DNA of 64,000 nucleotides from Hypholoma sublateritium FD-334 SS-4 (lineage: Eukaryota > Basidiomycota > Agaricomycetes > Agaricales > Strophariaceae): contig KN817533.1 in NCBI GenBank assembly GCA_000827495.1, positions 124,001 to 188,000 on the forward strand, written 5' to 3'. The notes beneath the pieces are model-generated. The model was not told the DNA's origin, did not search any database, and was given only the letters and a program-made list of their open reading frames with translations. Positions 1 through 11,762 of this stretch are shown here, in pieces (within the stretch, counting starts at the first letter, position 1; every line of letters starts with the position of its first letter). The translations under genes were made by a program, and so were the position numbers.

Positions 1-89
1 GCCCTAGGGTAGTCTATCCTGCGTCGTCGAAGAGATGAGAATACACTGGATATGATATGACCATGTGCGACCCACACTCATGATATGGA

Positions 90-3000
90 TCAGCGGGTAG
101 AGAGCCATCCAGAGACTCGCTCCAATAATTCATCTTTCTTTCCAAGCGTGGACTGCCCTTTCGATTTCAAGAATTCCTGTGAGAAAAGAAGCAAGGAGCC
201 TATAAGAGATACTTATGCTCGGTCTCAAGATTGAGGTGTACCTTCAATTGATCAACGCGTAACTAGGCATTGACGAAATATTAGCATCGAGTCAATCAGA
301 TGCTAAAGAGCACGTACCTTGGCAAGAGTACCATTTATGTGTTTGCTCTTGATCTCGGCTTCATCGACGCTGACGTCCTATTCATTAGTGAGATAGGCAA
401 TATTCGGCATTGGATAGTCGAACGAACCGCTTTGCGTTTTGAACCGGTTGTGGCAATAACTATTGAAGCGGACGGGTCGTTTGCCAGTAAACGTTTCCAT
501 TCTTTCATCAGTTGACCGGCGCGCTGCTCGGATGTGAGGCCAGAGTTAAACAGATCTACCAGATCGCATACTTTGTGTATCGCTTCCACAGGTGGCTCGG
601 TCAGGTCTTTGAATGTCGACCGGTCATACTCTTCCCGGAAAGCGCTGGCTTGCAGCTGTTCGTTATGGAGTGCCAACGCTATAGATCATAGGGTCCCCAG
701 AAGACAGAAAAATTCATATTGAGTTCGCGGTAGAGCCAAATAGATGCGTACCAGGATTAGGATACGTATCTGGCGGATATGATCCGTTTTTTATAGCAAG
801 TTTTCCAATCCATTCGCATGCAATCGCATTGATATCCTCGTCGGTTGCTAATATGGTTGAAAGGTAGATATTTAATCAGTTACTTTATTGCACAGCGAGC
901 CAAAATGTATCCGCAATTATAGATACCTTTGAATGCCATATCGACAGGTGCTGCCCTCATATCGTCCGCAAAAGGGAGCGGAATGAGGTGTATACCAGCC
1001 GGGTCATTCCACCCACTGTCATCGTGGGTTTCTTCCTAAGAAGTTTTTAACCTCGGGAAATAGAATCTGCGATGAGGATCGTACCTGCGGGAGCAAGGCG
1101 CAAAACATCGGTGTCGCATTTCGCCTGGTGAGCACAAGGGCCAATCCGATTTTCTTTTTCTTTATCATTGACTTGAGCAACGCGCTGAAGGTCCGTTTGC
1201 TGCCAGAATAAGACTGAGAAGACGCAGGGCATATGCCTGTCAGGTCACCGGATAGGAGAATCGCCTCATGTCAGCCTACCATTTCGTCCGGGTAAATAAA
1301 ATGTGAATGCTTGATGTTATCTTCGAACTCTAGTTCACTCAGGTCTTTGAATCCCAAAAGCTTGATTCCTGGAAAAGCAATAAGCCATGACAGACAATCA
1401 AACCAAATGCGACCAGCTGACCCGGTTCAAGACCCAAAGTACGGAAAGAGCGAATTTCTTCGGCAGTGTAAAACGGCTAGATTATATGGAGCAGGCCCAG
1501 GTCATGTCAAAGAGTATACACATACTGAGATGATACTCACGCGATGGCCAGCCTTCACACCACGGGCAGAAAAGTTCTGACTGGATTCTTCTACGTTTCC
1601 GTCATCGTCCGCAGTGGCACTTGTTCCCAGGTCTGCTCCGTAGACAATTTTTGTCTTGTCGACTTCTGCTTGCCGATCCTGGGGAACACACCGAGTTATT
1701 TGGTTAAACGCAAAGCATCACGACAGCCGGTGCGTCGCACCTCGTCCACGTAGGTTGTCCGAACAGTTGCAACTTCCATCCGGTCCCCCAGATCAACGAA
1801 ATATTTATATGAACCTTTTTTTTGTTCTGTGATTAACCCATATCTATGGAAATAGTATATTCAGATACGAAACCAATATCAGTTTATGATTGCACACCCT
1901 TTGATTCCAATAGTAAAGCCATTTGCTAGATGGAACGGAATACTAAAAAGCGAGCGCTTCGGAACCTCGCGGATACGCATCTGGGAAAGCAGATCCTCGA
2001 TTCTAGAGATGGAGATTGATTCTGGGAGAATGGATCCGTCGTCTTGCTCATTGTCGTCTTCCAAGTCGTCAGAGACCAAAACGGACTTAAGTGGGCATAA
2101 TAAGAGTGAGTACTCCTCAAAATAGCAACGTCATTTGTCGGTAGTACTCACGGAATAGAACTTGGTTATGTCAAAAGGCTTTTCCTCCGTATTGATGAAA
2201 AACGGTTCCACGGTAACGCCAGCTTGCGTGAGATCCTGTATTCAAATGATTGGTTACTCTGCATCGGCAATAAAGTCGACACCCACAATCAAGGTTGTCC
2301 TGGCAGAAGTTGTCAGTTGCCGGTAGCCGGCGCCAGCATGGGGATTATCCTCGTCTGTTATCAAGAAGACACGTTTTGTAGCGGTTTTGGGGGCACTGGA
2401 TATTTGGTGAGTGTATATAGCCGAATGATATGGCTGACCTTACCCATCACGAAGAACCCAATTACAGCTCGTGAAAACATCCCCCATTGGCACACTTTTT
2501 CCAGTAAGTGGCGGGAATTCCTTTCTCAGTTCACCTTGATCTTCGAAGGAGGCTTTCGCAGTGGTGAGCATAAGTCTATTGAGAAAAGAACGAAGATGTG
2601 AACAGACCGTCTAACAGTTGCACAAGCTCCCGTGTCGTAGATGCACATAACGGTCCAATAGGCTGATAGAGATATGTGCCTCGTTTGATTTCTGAACCTT
2701 GAGTTTTGGTACTTGAATCAGGTTGTCTAGTCTTCATTCACGTGTCAAATCACTCAACACTCCTGGGCTGAGAGCTGCAGTCTTACAGTATTGAAAAGAA
2801 TAATTCCAACTGCGTCATTAGGGCCGACAATGATCTTCTTCTTCTGAAGTTGCATGGCTGCATCCAAAGCATAATATAAGTGGCAGGTTTGAACGGATTC
2901 TTCGTATTTGGGGTCATCGTAAAGTTTCAACATGGATTCTGAGCAGTCGATGCAGAACAGAATCACGTCGCGTTTGCTCTCAAATATCTGAATGACGCGA

Positions 3001-3114
3001 CATGATGAATTGGCGCTCAATATACATACAAGAAATACGTCGGCTTACCGACAGATCCTGCAGTTCATCGTCATCTTCGTCGTCAATCTTATTCCAGTCA
3101 TCATAGGGAGCCAT
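90..3114 (-). CDS. ku70: Ku70 subunit of the Ku DNA end-binding heterodimer
   Basis: Ku70 pairs with Ku80 to bind double-strand breaks in the nucleus, starting non-homologous end joining and protecting telomeres. The start at 3114 gives an acidic N-terminus (MAPYDDWNKIDDEDDDE); after a short intron comes the von Willebrand-like domain (DVILFCIDCSESM, VGPNDAVGIILFNT). Near 1880-2080 lies the Ku core segment (RIEDLLSQMRIREVPKRSLF), and near 560-676 the C-terminal arm (NEQLQASAFREEYD). The last exons, at 428 and above, 318-377, 242-262 and 90-176, join into a C-terminal SAP DNA-binding domain ending LLERVSGWLSTR; the 242-262 exon has only seven codons. Many introns lie between these blocks and I did not fix every middle junction. 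PTPA is divergent, 286 bases away. Family assignment is firm; the internal exon map is partial. Confidence 0.93.
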
Positions 3115-3400
3115 TGTGAATGCGAACCCAGAAATTCAAAGATATGAAGAAGGTAAAATACGAGTCGAATACGAGCGGTGTTTTGCCGCGCAGCGGTCGG
3201 ATGGGTTTCAAGGCGAAAGCCAGCTAGTCACGATTGACGCGTCGGACGACTGACCGTGACCGTGACATTTCGGCACCGGCATTACATCCCTGACTGCGCG
3301 CAGAACTTGTGTTCCAAACTCCAGTCTCCACTTGGTCTCCACTGTCGACATTTAACTGTTGCTGAAGTTTCCACCAATACCATCGGTATATGTAATAACG
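3115..3400. promoter_or_regulatory. Shared divergent promoter of ku70 and PTPA
   Basis: Only 286 bases separate the two start codons, so both genes must be driven from this stretch. It contains ACGCGT at 3237-3242, the core of the MluI cell-cycle box bound by MBF-type factors in yeasts. No clear TATA box is seen. The regulatory reading is inference; the motif itself is visible. Confidence 0.55.
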
Positions 3401-4827
3401 ATGTCGGAGAATATGCCTTCTCTGCGCCAAATTCCTCTCACAGAAGTAACACATCTACCGCTTCCAACGCTGAAAATTCAAACGGATGACGACGTTGGAT
3501 ACTGGAAAACCACAAGATCTTTCAACGATTATAGAATATTCCTGCGGCGGCTAAACGAATCTGTGGTAGGATGCTTTCTACCCTGGGAACCCTCACGGCG
3601 CAGTCAGGTATGGACGTATGTTGTCCACCTTATCCAATAACCAATCCAGGCAGCCAATGGACAAGATTCTTGCTCTTCTAGAGGAGCTAGACAAGTGGAT
3701 CGAGGATATTCCTCCGCTGCAAACGCCACAGCGATTCGGGAATCTAGCATTCCGAACATGGGGGCAGAGGTTGGAGGAGGTCTGTCTCCAATTTGGCCAT
3801 TTCCGCAGACCGTATTCAAAGTGTACGCTTTGGGCAGAGTGCTGACAACATCCTCGAGAACCTCCTTGGACCTGAGTTCTCAGGAATTATTCCACACATA
3901 AAGCCTTATCTTCTCTCGGCCTTTGGATCATTTGGTCGAATGGACTATGGAACTGGTCATGAAACTTCCTTTGCCCTGTTTCTGCTGTGTTTAACACTGG
4001 TTAGATTCTTGGAACCCGCTCTCGACAACGAGCGCGATCTGGTCCTGGGTGTATTCTTACGATACATAAGGCTATGTTGGAAGCTACAAGATGTTTACCG
4101 ACTGGAACCGGCAGGGAGCCACGGCGTCTGGGGGCTTGATGACTATACGTTTCTTCCCTACATTTTTGGAAGTGGTCAACTCAGAGGTATCCATCCTGGT
4201 TTTTTACCCTCTCACAAACGTCTTTTTGATACACAACTGTCTTTTCTTTCCAACAAATGATAGATCAGACAGATATACCTGTGTCTTCAATTCTAAGTCC
4301 CCCCTTACCGCCAACAAATTTCTATTTTCTCGCCATTATGCGAATCCACGATGTCAAGTTTGGGCCATTCCATGAACACTCTTCCCAGCTTCATTCCATC
4401 GCCGCCGGGGTGCCCAACTGGGGCAAAGTCAACTCGGGCTTGTTCAAGATGTTCGAGGTGCATAATCGTTCGGTTCGTGCGTTACGTAGCGGTTCTGACG
4501 TCCTGACCCTTCGCATGTCTCTTTTCCAATCAGGCCGAAGTGCTGGGGAAGCGCGTTGTCGTGCAGCACATCCCCTTGGGCGGACTGTTGGAGTGGGAGA
4601 GCAACGACAATCTGGACCCCTCGACGGCATCATCCGTCTCTCAGGGATCGACGTCGCACAGTGCGAATCAAATTTATCCATCTACGGCCGCGCCAAGGGC
4701 GCCTTCGCGCCCGGCCCCTGCGCGAGCGATGCCGCCTCCAATGGTCCCTCCTGCTAGCTTCAACTCCGGCGCCACTCAGGCGCCCTGGCTCAATCCACAG
4801 GAAGGGGTAAAAAAACCGCTAATGTAG
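3401..4827 (+). CDS. PP2A phosphatase activator PTPA (peptidyl-prolyl isomerase, Rrd family)
   Basis: PTPA (yeast Rrd1/Rrd2) is a prolyl isomerase that loads metal into and activates the catalytic subunit of PP2A-type phosphatases in cytosol and nucleus. Five exons (3401-3607, 3654-3779, 3838-4186, 4264-4457, 4534-4827) give 389 residues, normal for the family. Family blocks appear in order: LEELDKWIEDIPP, FGNLAFRTW, the signature FGSFGRMDYGTGHETSF, SHGVWGLDDYTFLPYIFGS, VKFGPFHEHSSQL, VPNWGKVNSGLFKMFE and VVQHIPLGGLLEW, followed by a Pro/Ala-rich tail ending APWLNPQEG. The last few codons are uncertain: a possible 3' intron starting at the GTAAAA near 4807 would change the final residues, whereas the unspliced frame stops at 4827. 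Confidence 0.93.
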
Positions 4828-7800
4828 TGAAGTGATATGCACAGACCGCCGCTTGCCGATGGACTTCCTTGTCGACGGCGGGAATGATGCATCGACCGCC
4901 ATGGTCATTACGGTAGTGGGGCTCGTTTCGTTAATCACGACGATATACATGTGTATGCATGTTCACACTGCGCGGAACACAAGGGCACACACTCGCAGAC
5001 CGTTCAGGCAAGTGCTCGGGAGTGCCTTGATTGAGCGCTTATGATCTCGGCATCGCAACCTCTAACCTCTTAAAGCAGTCTCGAAGGTTGATTGCATGCC
5101 TGCACCGAACAATCCGCTAGTCTATGGCGACGAGTACAGACGGTCGATCAGACGGTGTTCTTTCATAGCAACGGCGCGTATTTCGCCCCCGAAGAGGTCA
5201 ACGCGTGCGTAGCAGCGGCGCGATCTCGCGCTGTCAGGAGCTGGACGTGGTGTCACTGATTTCATTTTCGAGGACGTCCATTGAGTGCCGCCCTTACGCG
5301 CGGTCGTGTCCCCTGCCGCCGCCGATGTCGCCTCGACGAGGCGCGTCGGCGAGCACCGACGCATTCTATGTGAACGAGCATTGCTGCGCGAGTGTCCCCT
5401 CGTGCCTCGCCGCACGACGGAGGCGACCACTCTTCGGTGGTGCGTTGCGCAGTATGTACCTAACTGCATGCCCCGCAACGAGGTCGCCACCGCCTTCACG
5501 ATCCAGAGAATGGGAAGTAAAGTTGGCGCTTCGCTAAGCTTTTGACGCCATCTGTGTGTTGTCTGTGTGGGCCAAGTGTGGGCATCTGCCTACCAGAGGG
5601 ACACCGCGGGACACGGACGACAATACGTTGATACGCAGGCTCGCACACGGCTGCGCTGGTCCACCGCACGATTTTCGCATGATTTGTGCTGTGGCGCGTC
5701 CCGCGCTGGCCGCCGGAGATCTGCGACGGGCCCGTCGCCTCGCCAGATCGACAGGCTTCTGCAATGTGTTCGTGAGCCCACACGGTTTACCTGGCGCGCT
5801 TCGAGGGTGCACCCATGACCACCTATCCGGTACATATGTTTAACCTTGTGTCGCTTGGCCGGGGGTTGACACGATGAGAGCGTCATTCCTTTCCTGTCGT
5901 TTCCGAGTCGGGCTAACAACGCAGCCGCGACCGGGTCGTAGTGGCTGCTTGGCCAGCGGCAGCGCGCCGCCGACGCCTGCACGCGCCGCCTTCTCCACAG
6001 AGAATAATCACCTGCGCCGCCAGCGAACACTGCACCCGGAGCGAAGCTAGATTCTTGGAAGCCCCGAGGTAGGGCTATACTAGGACAAACCTCAAGTGAT
6101 TTCCTCGAGCCCGGCTGCCAACTGGCATCCGCTCCCGTGCACGCCATCCCCGATCGCAGATACCCCAGGATAATTATACGCGCCCAGACGTGTCTCCGAG
6201 TCCATCGCGCATCATCAGCCAAGTGGTTCGCAACGGGGGTGGGCATCTTGCGCGCGCATTCGCGCGGCGCGTGCACATGGGCACGCCAGCATGCCGGGCC
6301 AGGCGGCTAAATAAATGCGGGTGCCAGGACTGTCATGATGAGGACCTCTACCTGTCAGTCGCGATGGGGCACGGCCGCCGTGGCGTGGGTGGGGACCGCG
6401 GGCGCCCAGCGCATTCGTACGCGCGATAATTGACAGGGAATAGATACTGAGCCAGGACCGAGCCGGGCGTGCCGCTGCCGGTCCCAAGTGAACCGCCCGC
6501 CGGTCCCGCCGCTCTCGACGCGCGCGCCGTGGGTCGCCGGCAGGAGACTAAGAAGCGCGACGCGCGTTGAGGAGCAGAAATATGAATAGCGCGGCCGTAT
6601 CTAGCCGTGCGCGCTTGCGGCGATGCTCCGAGCAAACTGCGCGAGTCCGATCGTCGTGCGTCCGACAACGCAGCCCCGTAAGCAGACCTATCCAGACGAA
6701 CGCCGAGCTGAACGCGCGCCATGGTGGACCCTGGTGAACTCGCTGCGCAGCAATCTCTTGGGCAACGCCGCGCGCCGCGTGCGCTATTTTGAGCATGTGC
6801 GCATCTCGGCGTGCGCAACGCAGGTCGCCATTAGTAATTTAGTAGTCGTAGCACTTGGTGCAGATGGAGATGCAGGTCGGCCGATCGATCGTGCTGCGCG
6901 CGCTTAGTGTTGCGCGGCATCGCACCATCGTCGAGGAGCACGGAGCGTCGAGGCCCGCCCGGGCTGCGCAATTAAATTACAAGAGGTTCTGAGCCGCATC
7001 GGGCAATTTCAAGACTTCTCTTCTGGCCGGAAACATATCGCCGCTCGCGCGCACGCAGCTCGACCGAGGCGCGCGCCGGCTCGCCTGCAGCGCGCTGCGC
7101 GCTCCGCTGCTCCACTCTTCCGAGTCTTCGCCTGCGCTAGAACGCGCAATCGGCGCGGGCTGCTTAGCTGCTAGCTGCTTCGCGGAGATTGTAATTACTT
7201 CTCAGCCGCGTCATCGGCGTGGCGGTGCGCTAGACAGATGCTGACCGCGTGCGGCGTGTCCACGCCGTCTAATGCTATTCAGTGCTCGGGGATAATCGAT
7301 CAGGACCGAGCGCGCTGCGCAGCGCACACCAACGCCAGTTATTTAATCTCGGACTGGCTGAATGTCTCTGTAGCCCGCACGAGCATGTGCATGATCAGCG
7401 ATCAGTGCTATTTACGCCCCGGCGCGAGCTTAAAATCTAGGTGAGGGAGGATATAAATAATGATATGATATGGAATTTGGAAATGCGCAGTCGGCGACGT
7501 ATGCGGAGGGCAGTTCGTGTCACGACACAAAGGATGGATACCGGCGGTGACCGACGCTGTCTATTTATGGAGCGGACGGCGGTGCCGCATAGATGCCCTC
7601 GGAGGCATATCCCAATTATTCCAGATAAACGACGAAGAGATGAGCGTCATCTGGATTCTGCATACGAGGAAGAATACGAAGCTTTTCATTGGCTAGCAGT
7701 AGGATATCCGACCGCCCAAGTCAATGAGCAAATTGAAATCTAGTTCTGCATCCAGCACGTATGAACGCGTATGGGGCACGCGCGTGTGGTACGCGGTGTA

Positions 7801-7920
7801 TACTAATGCGATATGTCTGCGAATGAGGCCTCGAGGCCCAGGATTTATTATACTCGGCGCGCAGATGCCTCGCCCTGGCTTCGCGACGCAGCGAGTGATG
7901 CTTCGCTTCACCCCAGCTTC

Positions 7921-8162
7921 ATCTCGCACCGCGCCTACGGCATTCTGCCATAGGATCGCGGCGCACGATCGCTCCTCCCATGCACACCTGATCACACCTG
8001 TGCGAGTCGACGAGGGCTTAAAGCCTGTGGCACGCACAAACGACGCGCGCAGCCACCTAACCGTCTCAGCACGACGCGGCGAGCGTTTGGCAGCTTGCTT
8101 CTCCCCACCGTCATCTCGCACTGCGCCGACGGTATTCCGCCATAGGCCCGGCGCACGATCGC
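7921..8162 (+). repeat. Direct repeat pair of about 50 bp
   Basis: The segment at 7921-7971 (starting ATCTCGCACCGCGCC and ending GCGCACGATCG) recurs at 8113-8162 with a few substitutions, 192 bases downstream. Neither copy is coding. Confidence 0.7.
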
Positions 8163-9750
8163 ACCTGGCACACCGTGACGGCAGTGGAACTGCGCAGGCG
8201 AGATTAATTAATTAATCAAACTGGCATAAAGACGCGGTGAACGAGGTTTTAATTAATATTCGCGTCGCCGAGTCTAATAATTTGTCCGTGGCTGACTCTT
8301 CTAGGACTCCATGCCGTTAGGAATTCGGTTCATTTCCGGTGCTCCTCTTTCATAATCCAGCTCGATTCGGTCTAAAATCAGCACGGAGAAGGGGTGTGCT
8401 GAAGGTGTAACTCGACACCGGCACGCACCGTATTTCTGGGTAATATCACATCTTGATTATGCAACTGTCTGTGACTTCTATACACTTATATTTTGCGCCA
8501 CTCTAGAAAGCGGCGCATGGAGTTTGACGCTGCCTTTCCTAACTGGTGTTTCGCATCATTCAGATAAGGGGTCTTTTGCGGGCGTCTGCGGTGTCTGCGG
8601 TGTCTGCAAAGCACAACAGCTGTGGTAAATGCCTCGCTGCCGCTGAAGCGCGAAGGCGTCTCTCCCGAGTCTCCGTGCATATCCCAGTCCAATTAGCAGC
8701 AGGATATCCGATGCGGTGAAGGTGGCTCAGATATACCGGCAGAAGTGTGTAATACTACTACTATTGAATCATTCCCGGCGCGCTGTTTCATTCGTGCCGT
8801 CGTTCGATTCGTTCTAAAATGGGAAGCGAAGACGAGATTAGGGAGAAGGTAGGCATCGCGCGACATTGAATTTCCGGGTTGTGGCGTGGAGGGTCTGTGT
8901 CCGAGTCTTCCTCGCGCAGATAGGGACTATTTAATTCTTGCATACCCTTCGCCCAAAATAGCCGGGTGGGACTACGAGGCTTGCATCGAATGAATATTCG
9001 GTATGCAAAAGTATACCGACGACACAACCGACCCCAACCAGGGCTGTTCGCAGTGCACCCCTCCGCCGCATGAGCACAGGCTCAATTCGGTCCTGCGTTA
9101 CTCATTGGCGAGCGAGACAGGGTGCCCGAGGCGCTCGGCGGCTTCTACTGGTAAATATAGAGTGCACCCACACAGATTGAAACACAGCGGCGCACACCTG
9201 CGCACCCCGCCCCGAGGCGGCATCAGACGGTGCCTGTGCGTCGAGACTCGAGGGGCTGATAGCGCGGACGTCCGCGTCGTGGCAGACGCGCCGGCCTATC
9301 AGCGATGCCACGACTGTAACGCCCGCGAGGGTGTGCAGCAGCTTCGGCGTGGGCGCATTCGTGTGCTTTAGGCTGCTTTAGGCCGCGAGAACGGTTGTGT
9401 ATAAATAGGGCTGGGCAATAGAAATAGAGACAATAGAGACGGGGACAGCACCCGCGCCTGCCAGGGTGCGCGACAGCGCGCGAGGGCGCGTACGTATGTG
9501 TGGTAATGGAGGGTAATGGGTGTGTGTATGCCCACCCGCCTCGAGTCGCGCTGGTTCGACGGTGCGAGGATAGGGCGATATAGCTCCCGCGCACGCGCGC
9601 GCTTACCTGAAAGCGGCGGGGCTTGCGCAAGGAGGAGCGTCGGAGCACGCGCAGGGTCTCGGCGCCTCCGCATGCTGCTCGTGCGTGCGTCGGTGCTCGC
9701 GCTCACGCTCGAATGCGCTCCTCCGCCGATGCTCGACCGCGACCGCTCCC

Positions 9751-10199
9751 TCGACCTCGACACCAACTAGGCCTGATTAGCGGCGCACGCCGCGCCCGAC
9801 GGCGCAGGCGCGTGCGGGCGTAGGGCGTGGCATTGCACGTTAGCAGCTCGCACCTGTTTAATATGTGCAGCGAAGGTGCTATTCCAAGCGCGGGGAGAAG
9901 CGCTCGCTGCTCCTCGCAATCAGCGCATCGTGCGCCCAAAGGCGGCGCGCAGATCGCGCGCTAATTACCGGGCTAACGGGTGCTAGCTTCTCGAGGCAGG
10001 AATGGACAGGCGTTAGTGTCTGTGTGTTGAATGCGCGACGGCGCGCCGACTGGCTACCGCTCGACCTCGCCGCCAACCCTACGCGTAGGCCCCAGCCTAA
10101 TTAGCGGCGCACGCCGCGCCCGACGGCGGGCGTAGAGCGTGGCATCGCGCGTTCAAGTTGGGGGAACAGCACCTGTTTAAATAGTATGTGCAGCGAAGC
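9751..10199 (+). repeat. Diverged direct repeat pair of about 139 bp
   Basis: Units at 9751-9889 and 10061-10199 share TCGACCTCG, a long block around TTAGCGGCGCACGCCGCGCC, then GGCGTGGCAT, CACCTGTTTAA and TGTGCAGCGAAG in the same order. A third, partial version of the middle block lies at 11570-11652. Confidence 0.7.
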
Positions 10200-10736
10200 C
10201 GCGATGGATGGCCTGATTGTTGTGTTATGCCAAGCGCTGCACGAACCGCCGTCGCCTCGGCGCGCGACGCGCACATTGTGCGCCCGAGGCGGGGCGCAGA
10301 TACGCAAATAGCCGCGCTAACGGGCCGGGGATGGGCCGGGGATGGGCAGTATGATCGTTGATACGTTGAAAAGAGTGTGGGTAATGTATAGTATAAAGTC
10401 AGCAGTATGGGTGCGTCAAAACCCTCTCGGGGAAAGCTACTATACCCTGGTACGAATCTATCTAAAGTTATGAGCTCGGCGTTTCCATCGCGGGTAGTTG
10501 TTCAGCACCGCCATCCGTGTTTGAAAATCACGGAAAATCCCTCCCGCGAGTCGTACCGCCGCAGTATGCCAGTCTGACGAGATATGTGATTTCAATCGTT
10601 GCTTTTGGGTTCTTGTCATTATTGCGTCGTCGAGTATTGTGTCAATCGGTCTTGCGCGGGCAGGGTCTCGGCGCCGCCGCGTGCACCCGCGCCGTGCTTC
10701 TGCTCCGTCGCTCGATATCTCGACGTACTAATTTCT

Positions 10737-11580
10737 AATCACGCAGCGCGTGGTTATAAATGCATTGCTCCGGGCGTGCTCGACCTTGCTCCTTCGAGGC
10801 TCGCCCTCGAGCTCTCGACGTCTACTCCTGAAGCGGCCAAGAAGCGGCGACGGCACCAAGCCTGCGCCGAGCAACGGAGCAGGATATAAAATTTCCTACT
10901 TACATTATATACGCCGACCGGGTTTTACTGCCATCGATCAGGCATCGACAGCTTCGTGCCTATGGTCGATGGTGGCAGGCGGTGTGTAGAGCGCATGCCG
11001 GGCGTTTCTATCTGCTGCCGATGCAAGACAAAGGAGAGAGAAGAGGCGCCCGGGGCAGCGGTTCTGGGGTTTCGCGCGAGGGGTGGGGGGTGCAGCGCTC
11101 CATGCCGCGTAGACGAGTAGTCTCCTTGGTTATAAACGCATCGCTCCGGCCGACGCCCGCCTCGACCGCTCCGTTGAGGCTCGACTTCGAATCTTCTCCC
11201 TCGATTCCTGACGCCTAAACCCTATTAACTCCTGCTCTATCTAATTAATATCTAATTAACGGCGCCCGCACGCGCGCTCCCGCGCACCTGGATCTCTAGT
11301 CGTGCGTGGTTATAGGGCGCCTCTGCGTGCGCTCGCCTCGACCTTGCTTCTTCGAGGCCCGCCATCGTCCTCGACTTCGACGCGTAAACCATAATTGACT
11401 CCTGCATTGCTCGATGCCTGCGAGGATTTTTGACTTGGTACTTCTGATCACGCAGCGCGTGGTTATAAACGCACTGCTCCGCCGGCGCTCGCTTGCTCCG
11501 TCGAAGCTCGCCTCTCCCTCTCGACGCCTAAACCCAATTAACCGCTGTTCTCCGCCGTATTTAATATCCAACTAGCGGCG
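10737..11580 (+). repeat. Four-copy diverged repeat carrying a TATAAA-like motif
   Basis: A block built on CGTGGTTATAAACGCA followed by a CTCCG motif and a run of TCGA-rich sequence appears near 10737, 11125, 11301 and 11447. The first and last copies share a nearly identical 35-base core (10737-10771 and 11447-11481). Later parts of the units share a CTAAACCC/CTCCTG pattern. Spacing is irregular (about 150-390 bases). Confidence 0.65.
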
Positions 11581-11730
11581 CACGCACGCACGCACGTGGA
11601 GGCGCCGCGCCCGACGGCGCAGGCGCAGGCGCGTGCGGGCGCAGAGCGCGGGAGGACGGCAGGGTGAGAGAGGCGGAGGGGGCTGGGCATGGGAATGCGC
11701 GCTGGAACGAGCGATCTGCGCTGCAGGAAG

Positions 11731-11762
11731 GAGACAGGACGGGAGACAGGACGGGAGACAGG
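11731..11762 (+). repeat. 12-bp tandem repeat, about 2.7 copies
   Basis: GAGACAGGACGG repeats at 11731 and 11743, with a partial third copy at 11755. The frame reads as repeated GRET but lies in no recognised gene. Confidence 0.85.
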
